DNA of 64,000 bases from Piezodorus guildinii (GCA_023052935.1 CM041294.1:38587236-38651235); one strand, 5' to 3'; counted from the stretch's first letter, positions 32,930-44,138 are shown. Numbers and translations: made by a program. The notes: generated by a model from the sequence alone, not told the origin.

Positions 32930-33180
32930 ACCCAATATCCTTCATTTTATCTTATAATTTTTTACGACTGTAAAACGTGGTCGTTAACATTAAATGAAGT
33001 ACTACGTCCTAAGGTTATTCATTGAATTTTTGATCTGAAGACTACAGGAGAATTAAAATAGTAATCGATGCGGAATTCCGGAGTTTGTAATTCGACACTA
33101 TAATGAGATATCATCGTGACTGTTAAATTGGGTTGTTAAGTTTTTAAGTGACGATCGAATTTCTAAAAAGTTAAAATTGA
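32930..33180 (+). pseudogene. Decayed LINE remnant (LHNAE family)
   Basis: Conceptual pieces YDCKTWSLTLNE, TTGELK and MRNSGVCNS line up in order with YGCKTWSLTLKDE, TEKFRK and LHNAELRGL of the copy at 25.3 kb, with stops between. Very old. Confidence 0.5.
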
Positions 33181-33775
33181 CTTGTAGAGTGTGCAAGTCG
33201 TATGTGGGAAGATTCCATTGAAACTGCTTCTAGGCATTCTGGTTTGGTTCATTGTAGATATGTAATTCCTTGTACTTACGAATGGAAGTGTAAAGTGACC
33301 GCACTGGAAGAGTTTGAGTTCACCATTGAATTCACCTTTAACAAGCAGAGACAATGAGAAGGTAACCTCGAGTACGCAAATCAACATGTCAGGATTAAAT
33401 TAACATTTCCTTAGCTGTCTAAACGCAAATTTGAGGATTATCACTGTACAGTTATAATTGAAGATATTTGCAATTTAAAATTTAAATGCTATTCTCAACT
33501 AGAAATAATAATAGGACATACTACGACTCTGTCTAGCCGCGTGGGTTCCACAGGACTCAATTGGATCGTCCACTTATTGCACAAGTGGGACGTCCGTACA
33601 ATTGAATTATTATATGTCTGGTTTTAAATTTATAATTTGTACGGCAATGATTAAAAATTGCAATTGAATATTTTGAATAAACACACACTATTAATATTAA
33701 AGAAGCTTTAATAAATTAAAATTATTTAAAGTTTAATATAACCTCTTCTTTTTTCTTTTAAATATATTGGTGTTC
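33181..33775. other. Unassigned DNA with small hairpin
   Basis: A hairpin around 33566-33592 (GTCCACTT...AAGTGGGAC) is flanked by CAATTG copies at 33559 and 33599. No gene. Confidence 0.4.
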
Positions 33776-33789
33776 ACAACTATATAATA

Positions 33790-34165
33790 AAATACATTTA
33801 GTAAAAGTGATACAAGATTACAATGTCATGAATCCCTTGTAGGGGTACTACCCATTGGCAGCTCCTCAAAGACTATGTTAAACTAGAAGGTTTCGGGGCC
33901 ATCTTCTTTTTAGACGCCTCGGAGGATTATCGGGGATTGTAAAGGAAGCAAGGATTGAAACTAGAGGGTTAGAGTGGAAATGAAGTTTGTCATGAAAGGA
34001 GTGGTACTTAGTTCGCTCCAAGTCAGCAACACAGAGAACATTAAGGTCTTTATGGATGAGTTCATTTGTAACAAAATAAGGAGGATTGAGGGTTTTTCGA
34101 AGGATTTTTATTGTAAGAATTGGAGACGAGAAGAATTTGATGGTTTAGTAGAGCCCCTATTTAAG
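33790..34165 (-). mobile_element. Jockey-like LINE (J2), inverted truncated copy
   Basis: The reverse complement gives the J2 end: GGGGCTCTACTAAACCATC, then a decayed RIQSLQ-KILR region, HKDLNVLCVADLE, then NPRRLKRRWPRNLLV and the 3' UTR with GGAGCTGCCAATGGGTAGT. Frameshifts near 34030 and 33930 break the frame. Tail at about 33790 (TATTATATAG side). Confidence 0.8.
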
Positions 34166-35425
34166 ATTAAATTCAAATCGAGAATTTTGTATTTCAAAGC
34201 ATTATTTATTATTTCATTATGATTATAATTTTTTTTTATATACGATTTCATAGTGTGTCCTTAAGTTTCATATGCGATTTATTTACTCGGAGAAGATACT
34301 CGTATAGAGTAACCTTGATTGAAGTCAAACTTTGTTGATATAATCAAATAAATTAGTTGTGTTTCAGCATATCGATGATTGTTAGAACTAGTTGTAATTA
34401 GTTAGTCCTTGATTATTAGTTATTGTTCGCGATCTCCATGAATTATTAAATGTTCAATTCATATAATTATCAAAATGTTTTTGGTGATTGTTAAATGATC
34501 GAACATTTAATTATTAATGTAAAAAACGGTAATGATTATATGATTTGTTTAGACCTTAACTTTAAGGTGCGCTTGAGTTTACTTCAAATATTAAAAAATA
34601 TATAACCTAAAAAAATCACACTTATTAAAAAAATATACTAAATATTTACTTGGACTCTGTAAATAACTATTCCTTACAATCTTAGATATGCCATACTTAT
34701 CTACGATTTATAGTCTTCTCGATAAATTATATCAATGGAGATCTATTGTAGTAACAGTTGGTTGTGTTGAAGATCAGTCGGTGCATTACAGTTGGAAACC
34801 TGTTCTGGCTGTTCTTATCTAGGTCTCGGCCAGCAAGATATCCAATCATCTACGGATCTCATAGATACCTTGTAGATATTAATCTAGTACCTGGAAAATA
34901 ATCCATAGGTAAGGAAGACCTCCAAGAGGTTTTAAATAAACCGATAAACTGATTTGCCATAACTACTGTAGCAACACGTGTTTAACGAACCAATCGAATC
35001 TATCTAAGCGTGAGTGAATCCTGTGTACTTCTTTATCTATAGCTGGAGATGCTTAGATATTTGCCTAATCCTTGCGAATGATACGTATAAGGGGTACTTT
35101 GTCTGGTCTTATGGTGTTGGATACTTGCATTTATAGTCATTTTCGTTGATTTATTATTTTCAATTATGAATATTTATAATCGAACAAGAAAAAAATCCTC
35201 AAATCTGAGTCTTACGTTTTCGTAGAACCTGAATGTCTATAAAAAAATCGTCTGTCTGCAGTATGCATATCTCAGTTGTTGAGAAGAAAAAAATTGAAAT
35301 TTTAACTATATATACTTCCACAACTCGGTTATTTTTGAAATAGAGAAAAATATGTACTGAGTTTTAGAATCAGTGATATTTTACTTCTTAACATTTTTCT
35401 CGTTGGCCCCTCAAAAGTTGGGATC
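34166..35425. other. Unassigned AT-rich DNA
   Basis: No gene, tRNA boxes or termini recognised. Inverted pairs such as AATTATTAAATGTTC / GAACATTTAATTATT near 34440-34520 suggest a small hairpin element. Confidence 0.4.
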
Positions 35426-35439
35426 TTACCTTTCAAGAC

Positions 35440-35850
35440 CAAATAAAAAATCCATCCGTTCACTCGTGATGCGATGACCAAGAAGGGATTACTATATTAT
35501 AGAGAAAATAGTAGATTACCTAAGAAATCAAAAAAAATTATCTAGACCTTCTCTGACTAATAAAACAAATAAAAAAAAAATTGAGAATCAAATTCGTCCC
35601 AATGATCAGCTTCACGCGTGATGCGACGACTGTGGAAAGGATTCATGTAGTATATAGAGAGTGATTATATTACCTTTAATATTAAAAAAAAATAATCTAC
35701 CAAAGTAACTTTTTTCTTTCATAAGATCCTTCTCCTGGTCACATAAAACATTACAATAAAAGAATTAGAGAAATCCGTCAAGCCCATTGCGATGACCTAG
35801 AGAAAAGGCGATTCATTTATATATACTATATATATATATATAAGATCGCC
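35440..35850 (-). mobile_element. Helitron-related tandem blocks, partial
   Basis: On the minus strand three blocks with CATCGC and CGTGA..G..T (about 35800, 35610, 35470) match the internal repeats of the Helitron at 3.6-4.04 kb. The interior also has AAAGGATCTTATGAAAG, as there. The 5' side ends in a (TA)n stretch. The CTAG 3' end was not found, so this copy is truncated. Confidence 0.55.
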
Positions 35851-36580
35851 TGCTTAGCTATATGAATTGTAATACCAAAAGGATGTCTTAAAGAAAGCAG
35901 TTCTATGGGAGGTGAATGAACATGTTTATAAATACGTTTTAAACTTAAGGAAGATGTTTCGAATAATTACCTGATGCATTAGTTTGATGAAGGTGCATTT
36001 GCAGTTTGATATGCAAGGAGATACCCCGCCGTGCGAATTACGCCACGATACTTTCTACTTTCGCCCCGGAGAGAAGAAAAAAACTTTCCCTAAATGTGGG
36101 ACAGTCGGTCAGAAGGATCCCAGGGATTGAATAACGTGTCGGACCGGTTGGGGAAGGCCAGGAATTTTTTGCTCCGCGGCTGGTCGCTCCGATCTTCCAG
36201 GTCCATCTCAGCTTACTGGAATACTGGAGGGACGTGCTCGGTTCCGAGCAGGTGACTTACAGGATCTGCTTCAATGGCGAATCGTTAGTTTTTTGTAGGA
36301 TTTTTTCACCTCGCCTTTTCAAAGGATTTCCTTTGCCCGACAGGCAAGCTTGGAAAAATGTTTTTCATGTCCCTTTGAAAGAACACTTTAGGAAAAAAAA
36401 AGGATTAGTTTTTTCAATCTCTGTATCACATTTTTTCTATACTTCAGAGAGAAAGAGTTTATTGAGCGGGGCTGGTGGGATACACACCATATACTTTGAA
36501 CATGGACATTTCAGTTGTATAACTCATGTCCTTATTTACACGTTAATTGAACTGATTGATGAATTCAGAATCATGATCTC
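35851..36580. other. Unassigned; GC-richer block at 36020-36260
   Basis: 36020-36260 is GC-richer than the neighbourhood and may be retroelement or host UTR. A plus-strand frame at 36234-36617 (127 codons) shows no known domain and runs into AT-rich DNA, so I do not call it a gene. Confidence 0.35.
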
Positions 36581-36583
36581 CTT

Positions 36584-37115
36584 AGTTTGTTTGTTTGTTT
36601 TGGTTTTAAGACGTTAAGTCCTAAGGTCATCAACGCCTAGCTACTATATGTATATTTAACCTTTATGAGAAGGAACTATCAGGTAATAAATAATTGGAGA
36701 AAAAAGAAAACTATAATGTAAACAATAATTTAAAATAAATTAATTAAAAACTGACAAGGAATGTATAACTTTATATTTAATTAATATTATAGTCTTTATA
36801 ATTTAGATAACAATGATTGCTCCTTTAGAAAATCAAAAACTAATTTAATAGATTCCTATCTATCAGCTAATACTGTTGAAATATTTGGGTTTAGCCCAAT
36901 TTTATTCAGGTGTAATGAAGAATATGGGCCTTTTTGAAAAATATGCCGGATGGTGAGGGTTCCATCACAATGCTGGCACCGGGGCACCGGCTGCCTGGCA
37001 AAAAATACGAGTGCGTTAGCCGCGAATGTTCTATCCTTAGCCGGGTCAGTGCGACCTCCTCCCTGTGGCTGCTACTGCTAGATGTGGACCAGGGTTTCAC
37101 TGTTTTTTTATTGTT
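36584..37115 (-). mobile_element. I/R1-type LINE 3' end with RNase-H-side CCHC region, frameshifted
   Basis: Minus strand: VALTRLRIEHSRLTHSYFLP followed, after a -1-type frame change near 36985, by RCQHCDGTLTIRHIF. This is the R-x-RIGHTRLTHS block and C-x2-C-x7-H knuckle near the C-terminus of I-like LINE polyproteins. The 3' UTR ends near 36584 in TTTTGGTTTTAAGACG on the plus strand, meaning a (CAAA)n tail on the element strand. The same UTR end occurs at 60.15 kb. 5'-truncated just upstream of the block. Confidence 0.7.
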
Positions 37116-37285
37116 TATACAATACTATGTTGAGCTGCAAAATCACCTAAGTGGTAACATTCTATTTAGAATCTCAAGAAAAATCAATTAGTTATATTGA
37201 TTTAATTTAATTGATTCATTTAACGTAGCTTTCGTGCCAATCGGACGAAGCTACTGTGGTAGTCATAAATTTAGAAATGTAGTTA
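37116..37285. other. Short unassigned segment
   Basis: AT-rich. A fragment GCCAATCGGACGAAGCTACTG at 37237 (in two parts, AATCGGACGA and GCTACTG) resembles the SINE family A 3' region. Confidence 0.35.
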
Positions 37286-37287
37286 TT

Positions 37288-37528
37288 TTCTAAAGGTACT
37301 AATTACGCATTTAGTGTCAATCCAAATCATATTAAAACGTATCATTTCATAACCTTAATCATTTCATAGTAAAAAAAAAAAAAAAAATCTATTCAGTTCT
37401 AGATTTTAACGCTAAAAGAATCAAATGAGTTGGTTTAATAATTTAGTTATAAGTTAGTTTCGCGTAAAATTTCCTGTAAAATTTCCTAGAATGGATATAA
37501 TACCTTTTGGAAATCAAAGTCTCAATTG
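37288..37528. mobile_element. Family T TIR element, right half only
   Basis: GGTACTAATTACGCATTTAG, TCATTTCATAACCTTAATC and GATTTTAACGCTAAAAGAAT match 48.99-49.13 kb in order. The end TACCTTTTGGAAATCAAAGT then CTCAATT is the family T terminus. The left end is missing. Confidence 0.7.
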
Positions 37529-37584
37529 TGCCATATCTAGGTTTAATTAGAAAAGATATATTTAAAATTACATAGAGTATCTTT

Positions 37585-38086
37585 TATTTATTTATTTAGG
37601 TCTCCCTGCCTTGCCATATGGCAATACGGGCGTCGGTAGCCATGAGTGAGATGCTACCAGTAGTAATCTTGAGTTTTTTTTTTTTATTCTCTTCCCAGCT
37701 TTTTAATCTGGTCTCTCCTCGATGACTATCCCTTCAGCTCCTGCTTCTTCTCTCGGAGGTGGTCTTCCTTGATCTTGTCCAGTTCCACCTACGTTAAAAG
37801 CTGCTAGGCCTACTAATGTTTTCCACCCTTGAATAAATGATATAAATTGTTTATAATTTTGTTCGGACACCAGCTGAGGGAAATCGCTCACCGAGAGGAC
37901 CCAGAGGCCACATTCCCTCAATAGTTTGGCCCTTAGTGCCTCAAACGCGGAACATTCCACAATGATGTGCTCAGCAGTCTCCGGGACTCCACAACGGGGG
38001 CACAGGGGATCTACGTCTTTTCCGAAACTGTGCAGCTTACTTCGGAAAGCCCCGTGCCCAGTGATACATAGAGTATCTAACATTTC
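37585..38086 (-). mobile_element. R1-like LINE C-terminal fragment
   Basis: The minus frame 38083-37703 starts MLDTLCITGHGAFRSKLHSF, then CPRCGVPETAEHIIVEC, a C-x2-C-x7-H-x4-C knuckle typical of the C-terminus of R1/LOA-type LINE polyproteins, preceded by the usual TGHG block. The frame is intact to its stop at 37703. The first Met is incidental because the upstream part was lost by 5' truncation. The 3' UTR probably runs to about 37585. R1 elements proper sit in 28S rDNA; this one does not. Confidence 0.75.
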
Positions 38087-38094
38087 TTAAAAAA

Positions 38095-38175
38095 AAAGTC
38101 CATCTGCCGGGTTTGTACCTCCGACCTTGGCCATATAAGCCTTAATACTGCACCACAAGCGTCCCTCCCTCGTAG
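38095..38175 (-). mobile_element. SINE family A head remnant
   Basis: CATCTGCCGGGTTTGTACC, TGGCCATATAAGCC and CTGCACCACAAGCG match the minus-strand SINE A head with decay. Lies at the truncated 5' end of the R1-like fragment. Confidence 0.5.
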
Positions 38176-38256
38176 ATTGATAGTTATTTTATTTTATTTT
38201 TTGGTCGATCTTACTTTTTTTATTTATTTCTGATTTATTTATTTTAACCAAAATTC

Positions 38257-38390
38257 GACGTTTCGGCTCAAGCTTGTGAGCGAGCCATCATCAGGCAAAA
38301 TTATAATATTTAGAAAAAAAATACTGACTCCTGATTATTCCACTTATAAACTACTATAACAGTCGACTATACGTCCTCAATAAAATCTAT
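38257..38390 (-). ncRNA. Hammerhead motif with Penelope-type flank
   Basis: Minus strand: CTGATGA (38294-38288), one extra T, a 5-bp stem II GGCTC/GAGCC with a 12-base loop, GAAA, then CGTC (38260-38257). Stem I pairs only weakly. The adjacent plus-strand sequence 38325-38378 (CTCCTGATTATTCCAC and CAGTCGACTATACGTCCTCA) recurs in a 106-bp insert at 48.87 kb, which ties that insert to this element family. Confidence 0.6.
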
Positions 38391-38977
38391 CAAAGTAAGG
38401 CTTACTTTAACGGACTTCATGGCGTTATATGGTAAATAATACACCTCTTGTACACGGCTGTTATTTTCTCTCTGGCTCTGACAAGGTTTGTATTAGTTTA
38501 AACAACCGAATAATCAGTCGAAATTATAGAGATAAAATTTAAAAAACCTATATTATTATAAAAATTCTTATCTTATTATTAATTTGTTTATGTTTTTTAT
38601 TTAGTTATTATATTTTATTTATTTAAGTTCTGTAAAACGAATATTGTCCGTAGTAAACATCCACTATAATATTTCATTTAATTTGCACTGCGGCCTAAAA
38701 TATATTTTAATGAGTTATCGAGAAATGAAAACTGTCGACGATAAATAAATCTTTAGGCGTATATAACAGTCGTCAAGAACAACTCTAATGAATCCTGGGT
38801 TTGTATACGTTGCGATTTGAATTACTATAAAATAAATTATTACTGTCTTTAACTTATATAATATAAATTGAACTATATATACCTTAAATTTACATTAATC
38901 CTTTTGGTTTTTATTGAGTCATTAAATTTATATTTAATTTCAATGATTAAGACATTAATTGTTCTATTTCTTTGCAG
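38391..38977. other. AT-rich DNA, possible intron
   Basis: No repeat ends recognised. Ends in the pyrimidine tract of the candidate exon below. Confidence 0.35.
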
Positions 38978-39023
38978 GTGATGCAACAAAGCTTCCAGAA
39001 TGCGGACTTTTACTATCAGTTCT
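38978..39023 (+). CDS. Candidate 46-nt host exon
   Basis: GTTCTATTTCTTTGCAG precedes position 38978, a very good 3' splice site. TCT|GTAAGT at 39024 is a near-consensus 5' splice site. The 46 nt between them are much less AT-rich than the flanks. Two frames are open: one gives VMQQSFQNADFYYQF, the other DATKLPECGLLLSVL. 46 nt is not a multiple of three. I cannot name the gene. It is the best-looking splice-site pair found in this window. Confidence 0.4.
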
Positions 39024-39029
39024 GTAAGT

Positions 39030-39877
39030 AGGACTTCAGGACTCTTATTTAGCTGTGAGTAGACAACTTTTCCTTATTTATATATATATTATTTATTTCA
39101 GACAATTATAATTACTGTAATTAAATTTGATGCTTTTTACCGTCAATGTGCCAATATTCGCCTGCAATGATATTATTTTAAATTAATCTCAATACATTTA
39201 AATAAATTTCTACATGAGTTATTATTTTTAAATTTAATATGCACATATAAACATTTATATATATACGTATTTATGATATAATGACTAGGATAAAACGTAT
39301 TAATTAGTAGAGAGAGGTAATACAGATATGATAAGAGAGAGAGAGAGCGAGAGAGAACAATAGGACCGACGACGCAATCTGTTAATATTGCCTCCGCTTC
39401 ACTGGAAAATGGATGCCTCAATTTAGAACAAACCGTTTATTTTACTGACACAATATTACAATATATTCAATTACAAATAGCTTATTGAATATTTGATCTG
39501 GATATTCAGGGATATTATATTTTGTTATTACATATATTTATAGGATGACATGATTTGGGTGGCGGTCGTTAAAAATTATAAAATGGTAAAAAAAAAAAAA
39601 AAAAATTATTAACTTATCATTTGGCTGATAAATAGTTTTATTATTTTCATATTTTTTTTTAACCACTACCCAAACATCACATCCGATATATTTAACATAC
39701 AGTCAATACTTCAATCTTTATATGTACTTATATATTTAGTAAACTCATTTCTTAATTAAAAAAATGGTTCAGATTTATTTCTGAAGGTCTGTCTTGTTAT
39801 GAAACTGCACTGTTTAGCTACATATAATTAATTAATAATTGTGTTCATATTATATATATATATATTATATATATGTA

Positions 39878-39909
<32 letters not shown>

Positions 39910-40665
39910 TATTTTGGATTATTTTTAATTTACAATAGCAATTAATAAATACAAGTTAACGTAAAATATGAATAGACGACATGAAAATGACTTATAAAAA
40001 TCTACCCATTGTTTGCTCTTCAATTATTATTTTTAATTAGTAGATCGCGATAGTGGTCATCCATCATCTGTTTAATTGCCTTGTAGGTTTATCAGGAATA
40101 TATAGATAATAGGTATTTTGTAAAATCAAAATTGTACTTCTTAAGTAATCTATTAGAAATTAACTCCAAAAATCTTCTACGTTTGCGTTTTAATTTTATA
40201 TTCATCATAAATTAAAAATGGTTTAAATATAGCAATAAAAATTACTCGTTAATATATGTTTCACATTTATTTTTTGTTAAGAAAATTTATTTTCCTCAAT
40301 CTAGATATTATCAATATAAGGAATGTGTTGTTATTTTAACGCTGTCATTGGATCGTATCTACCATTAGGAATATTTTTCCAGACTAGTACAAGTACAATT
40401 ATGTTTTGTATTAATTATCTTATTAGATAATGAAGTATCTAGTTAGCATTTGTAAGACAGGATATTTCCACAATGCCGATTCTATGGGAAATTTTTCAAA
40501 TACTATTCTACAATTTGTGTTTTTCTATGATAATTATGGATTAGACGGTATGATATTGTCAAGTGTAGTCAAAACGAATTTAACTACAAATAATCTGTGG
40601 ATAACCAACCAATCTGTATAAATTAAGCATTAATGACTTGATTTTTATGTCATAAAGTCATGTTC

Positions 40666-40740
<75 letters not shown>

Positions 40741-40909
40741 TTCCATTTAACAAGTATATGCATTATTATTATTTTTCACTTAGCATTATATTTTTTTTTC
40801 AATTATATGAGAACTTTTTATTGGATTATGTTAGAAATCATTTTAGAACTAAAAGTAAATATTATAATTAAATGTTATCCTTGCAATAAAGGCTTTATTC
40901 ATTCATTCA

Positions 40910-40949
<40 letters not shown>

Positions 40950-41035
40950 AAAACTGGTGGAGTATATACTGGTAGTATTGACTGAAGGGAGACGACCCCC
41001 CAAGATATAGTAGACTGGCGGGACCCTGACAAAAA
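39030..41035. other. AT-rich DNA with several simple repeats
   Basis: (GA)n near 39333-39356, A-run at 39588-39605, mixed (TA)n(TG)n at 39850-39910, (TA)n at 40669-40723 followed by T-run, (TA)n at 40913-40947. Open frames over these tracts are artefacts. No gene. Confidence 0.55.
40669..40743. repeat. (TA)n plus poly-T
   Basis: About 55 bases of TA then 18-20 T. Confidence 0.9.
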
Positions 41036-41039
41036 ATAG

Positions 41040-41148
41040 CCCCCGATGACGTCATTAGGGAGCACCTGTTAGTGTCTCGTGTCTTAAAATTCTTCTCTGG
41101 TGCCTTACCGTCTCTTAGTTAGCTTGGCTTCTTCTTTTTTTATTACAG
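41040..41148 (+). promoter_or_regulatory. Possible promoter/first exon with CRE site
   Basis: A perfect palindromic cAMP-response element TGACGTCA at 41047-41054 sits in a locally GC-richer stretch. About 95 bp downstream a pyrimidine-rich run ends TTACAG|GTAATT (junction at 41148/41149). This can be read as the 5' splice site of a short non-coding exon, or as a back-to-back acceptor/donor (recursive splice site). No TATA box is evident. Inference only. Confidence 0.3.
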
Positions 41149-41159
41149 GTAATTAATAC

Positions 41160-41718
41160 CCTCATATATATTTACATAAATTATAATTAACAATTATAGT
41201 CTTAACATATATTATTATAGCATTGATAAACGATATAAATATAACACCGAATTAAAATAAATACTCATGTGGACTTTATATCTGCTGTGGCAGATTATGA
41301 GAAATAGTTGATAAGATAGGAAATTATATCTAAAAAAAAAATTAAATCTATTTTTAGAGACAAAACTCTTTTAGTGGGTATAATATTGAATTATTTGTTA
41401 GAATAATCTAGTGATCATTCATTGGGTGGTTACCGAAATAGTTGGCTCGAGCTAAACAAAGGTTTAAAAGAATACATCTTATATATTGTATGTTGTTGAA
41501 ACGACGAACATTTTAGTAGGAAGGTAGTTTATGTAATGTGCCTAGAATTTGCAATATGTGAACAAAAAAAATTAGATTAGAAAAAAAAACAGAAGTTCAA
41601 AAATAAAATCAAGGTTAATAGGTTTAAAAAAAATATTTAACAAAAAAAATTGTAATGTCAAAATTTAAAATGTAGGTTAATAAGCTCAGTTAAATAAAAA
41701 AAAAAAAAAATTAGATAA
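41160..41718. other. AT-rich DNA, possible intron
   Basis: No gene or repeat termini recognised. Confidence 0.4.
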
Positions 41719-41730
41719 AAATTCTGGGTT

Positions 41731-42025
41731 TGTTTTTTTATTTAACGTCACTTTATACTACTATGGCTAATCGCACAATGCTGCTGTGGGAGTCCTAAAT
41801 TTTGCCTATCCAGGTTTTATTAGGATAGGGACCATTAACGAGTACCTGACATCGCACAGGCTCAGGACCACCTTTTAACGTCCCCTTCGAAGGTCGGCAT
41901 AACTAAGGATTTTTTACTCCCATTAAAAAAGGACTACTAGGACTAGGACCACCTGCGGGCTTGAACCCGTAACCTTTGGCATAGGAGGCTGTTATGCTAG
42001 CCACCCAGCTACAAGTGACCCCTAG
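41731..42025 (-). mobile_element. tRNA-derived SINE (family A), full length
   Basis: Reverse complement of the family A consensus, from the GGTCACTTGTAGCTGGGTGG head at 42021 to the TTAAATAAAAAAAC tail at 41731. Internal A and B boxes are preserved (GGGTTCAAGCCC variant of the B box). A perfect 12-bp TSD, AAATTCTGGGTT, lies at 41719-41730 and 42026-42037. Sits between the two possible promoter regions. Confidence 0.9.
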
Positions 42026-42229
42026 AAATTCTGGGTTAATGAAAGGAGCATCTAATTTTTAGTAATTTTGAAATCCACTTCATTGTCATAATTTATTCTT
42101 TTATCTTGGAAATACTGAGTAATTTTAAAATTTCGATTATTTCAAGTTTTCTATCTGATTATGAGTGAAAAAAATCGCCATTTGCGTATAGAAAGATAAG
42201 AAAGCGTAGTGTTTGTCGTACGTCAAGGG

Positions 42230-42611
42230 CACGTATTGCGTTGTTCATTGAGCGAAGGATATTGGACATAGCTTATTGAGCGCTGCCTTCTCGATATTGA
42301 CCCAGAGAGTGTGATCGGGACCTCTCGCTCTCCATTCCCGCCGGCGGGAACACAATTAGCGGGAGATAAATTCTCGTGTCGTCAATGTTTTATTTTTATT
42401 TTATTTGTCCCGTGCTGATATCGTCAGTCGGCCCACGGTGGTGGCTGGGAACGTTTAGCGAGAGATGTGCGTTGAATGGAAACTGAATTTTGGAGTGTAT
42501 TAAACTATTATGTGTGTGTTGTTGGAAGTGTGTAGTTTCGGAAGGATTCAAGCCTTTGGATTACAACATGTGGATAGATTGTTAATGAACCACACGTGAC
42601 TATCGTATCTG
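42230..42611 (+). promoter_or_regulatory. Possible host promoter and non-coding first exon
   Basis: 42170-42480 is the most GC- and CpG-rich non-repetitive part of the window, with CCCGCCGGCGGGAA near 42340. GTCAGTC at 42423-42429 fits an arthropod initiator (TCAGT). About 185 nt later comes CTG|GTGAGT (donor at 42612-42617), a strong 5' splice site. Several short upstream ATGs occur but no long frame, as expected for a 5' UTR exon followed by a long intron. No transposon similarity seen. Evidence is compositional and motif-based only. Confidence 0.4.
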
Positions 42612-42678
42612 GTGAGTTTATTCAGAATTAGATATATTGTGCGTTCACACTGATATCAAGCGTACAAATCTTTAAATT

Positions 42679-42862
42679 ATATATTTTTTTTTATTTCAAC
42701 AACAATTTTTTATTGAGTAAAATTACAATCTGTCCAATTTGGACATCAATAGTAGTGGTGAAAGATATCATACATACTACATTCATACAATATTTACACA
42801 GCATAAATAAAATAGATACACAATAATGAATCAATACAATAAAGTCAAGAAATCACTTATAC
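42679..42862 (-). mobile_element. J1 LINE 3'-end insertion, 184 bp
   Basis: Matches the J1 3' UTR (13.2-13.37 kb) closely: ATTTTTTATTGAGTAAAAT, CAATCTGTCCAATTTGGACAT and ACTACATTCATACAATATTT. A T-run on the left is the A-tail. CTTTAAATT at 42670-42678 and 42863-42871 is a 9-bp TSD. An extremely 5'-truncated copy. Confidence 0.85.
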
Positions 42863-42929
42863 CTTTAAATTCAATATTAACTTTTATAAATACTAAATAA
42901 TTATTAATAAAAAAAGTAGTTAAAAATCT

Positions 42930-43465
42930 GGTGCGCGCAACACACGGTTTTCACCTACCTCCGTTGTTAAAATAAATTAAAGAATTTTTAAAGACATTTA
43001 GATTTATTATTTTTATCATATTACATTTATATAAAAAAAAAAATTTCTCTTTTCTCCTTAAGTTGGATATCGCATTCGTTCAAATTATATATTTATCCGT
43101 TTTTTATCAGTGCTTAAAATATTATATTGTTATTTTAACAGAATCTACAAAATTAGAGATACTCTAGAGGAAGACAATTTAAAATATCGGCATTTAAGCC
43201 CTGTCATACTATTTTAATCAGGGTGAAACTTACATGATATTAAAGCCCATTAAATTTTACATCGATGTAAGGAGTTTAATCAAAATCGTTGGAACCGTTT
43301 TAGAGAAAATTGAAAAAAGGTGCAAAATACATAGTATAAAGTGGCTCTTCTGGTAAGCTCATTTTGATGAAAAAGGTTTTGTAACGTCTCGGGCGTATAT
43401 TTGTCTTAAATGTGAAATTTCAGTTTCATAGGACTTTTCGTTTTCGCGTGTGTAATATTTATCAC
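42930..43465 (-). repeat. Repeat family R, inverted copy
   Basis: The outer end TCTGGTGCGCGCAACACACG at 42929-42949 is followed by the minus-strand R body (TTTACATCGATGTAAGGAGT, AAATTTCAGTTTCATAGG, ACTTTTCGTTTTCGC). It includes both parts shared with 19.44-19.64 kb and those shared with 11.4-11.8 kb, so the family order is confirmed. No coding. Confidence 0.8.
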
Positions 43466-43653
43466 AAGCCCAGGCTTCAAAAATATTTTTTCATTTAGGT
43501 AATTTAAAATAATTATCTGATGACATCTAGCGGACAACATAGTCATTGTCTGAGGACGATGTGTCGGAAACTACTGAACTACAAAAATACTCTGGTCAGG
43601 TTGTCTAAGATTCCGTTGATTCTGATTGGCATGATGGAAATTATAATAATGTT
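43466..43653. other. Short unassigned segment
   Basis: Nothing recognised. Target sequence of the LINE insert below. Confidence 0.4.
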
Positions 43654-43665
43654 AAAGTAAGATTT

Positions 43666-44138
43666 TTTTTTTTTTATTTATTGTGAAATATTACAATTTG
43701 TTACATAATGAACAGTAGTAATCGTGATGTGATACACATTCATACAATATATACAGAAAATAATGATAAAGTCAAATTACATAAAATCGGAATTAAATAA
43801 ATTCAAATATATACAAAAAAATAACAAATAATAAAAAAACAAAAAAAAAACAACAAATAATAAAAAAACAAACAAATCAAAACAACAACCTTTAGTAGAG
43901 ACAAATACAAGTTGGGAAATAAATAAAAACCACGAGTTTCTACAGTTATTTTCTGTATAAAATTGATGGGTTTAGCACAATAGCATGCTATAGCAAACGT
44001 AGTGAGTACCCCTAATATATACAATCTGCTAAAGGGACCCTAGACTCGGCTACTCCCTCCACAAGTGGGGGGAGAAGCCGAATCCAAGAGATCCCAGCGC
44101 CTCTCACTCAGCGCATCACTGGTGTAAGCCAGTGGAGG
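43666..44138 (-). mobile_element. 5'-truncated Jockey-type LINE 3' end with 12-bp TSD
   Basis: AAAGTAAGATTT at 43654-43665 is repeated at 44139-44150, bounding a 473-bp minus-strand insert. The tail is a T-run on the plus strand. TTATTGTGAAATATTACAAT, then TTCATACAATATATACAGA resemble but do not equal the J1 3' UTR, so this is a sister family. A hairpin at about 44046-44082 (GGCT.CTCCC.CCAC / GTGG.GGGAG.AGCC) is a possible structural signal in the UTR. No long coding frame. Confidence 0.8.

Noticed and set aside
33559..33605. Hairpin flanked by CAATTG copies as a mini-MITE
   Set aside because: Stem of 8-9 bp only, and no second copy in the window to support mobility.
36234..36617. 127-codon plus-strand frame
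   Set aside because: No domain, starts in a GC-rich block and runs through AT-rich DNA; no splice or repeat support.
40660..41010. 116-codon open frame rich in Ile and Tyr
   Set aside because: Translation of (TA)n and poly-T tracts.
43803..44024. 73-codon minus-strand frame
   Set aside because: Lies in the UTR of a truncated LINE and reads AT-rich simple sequence.
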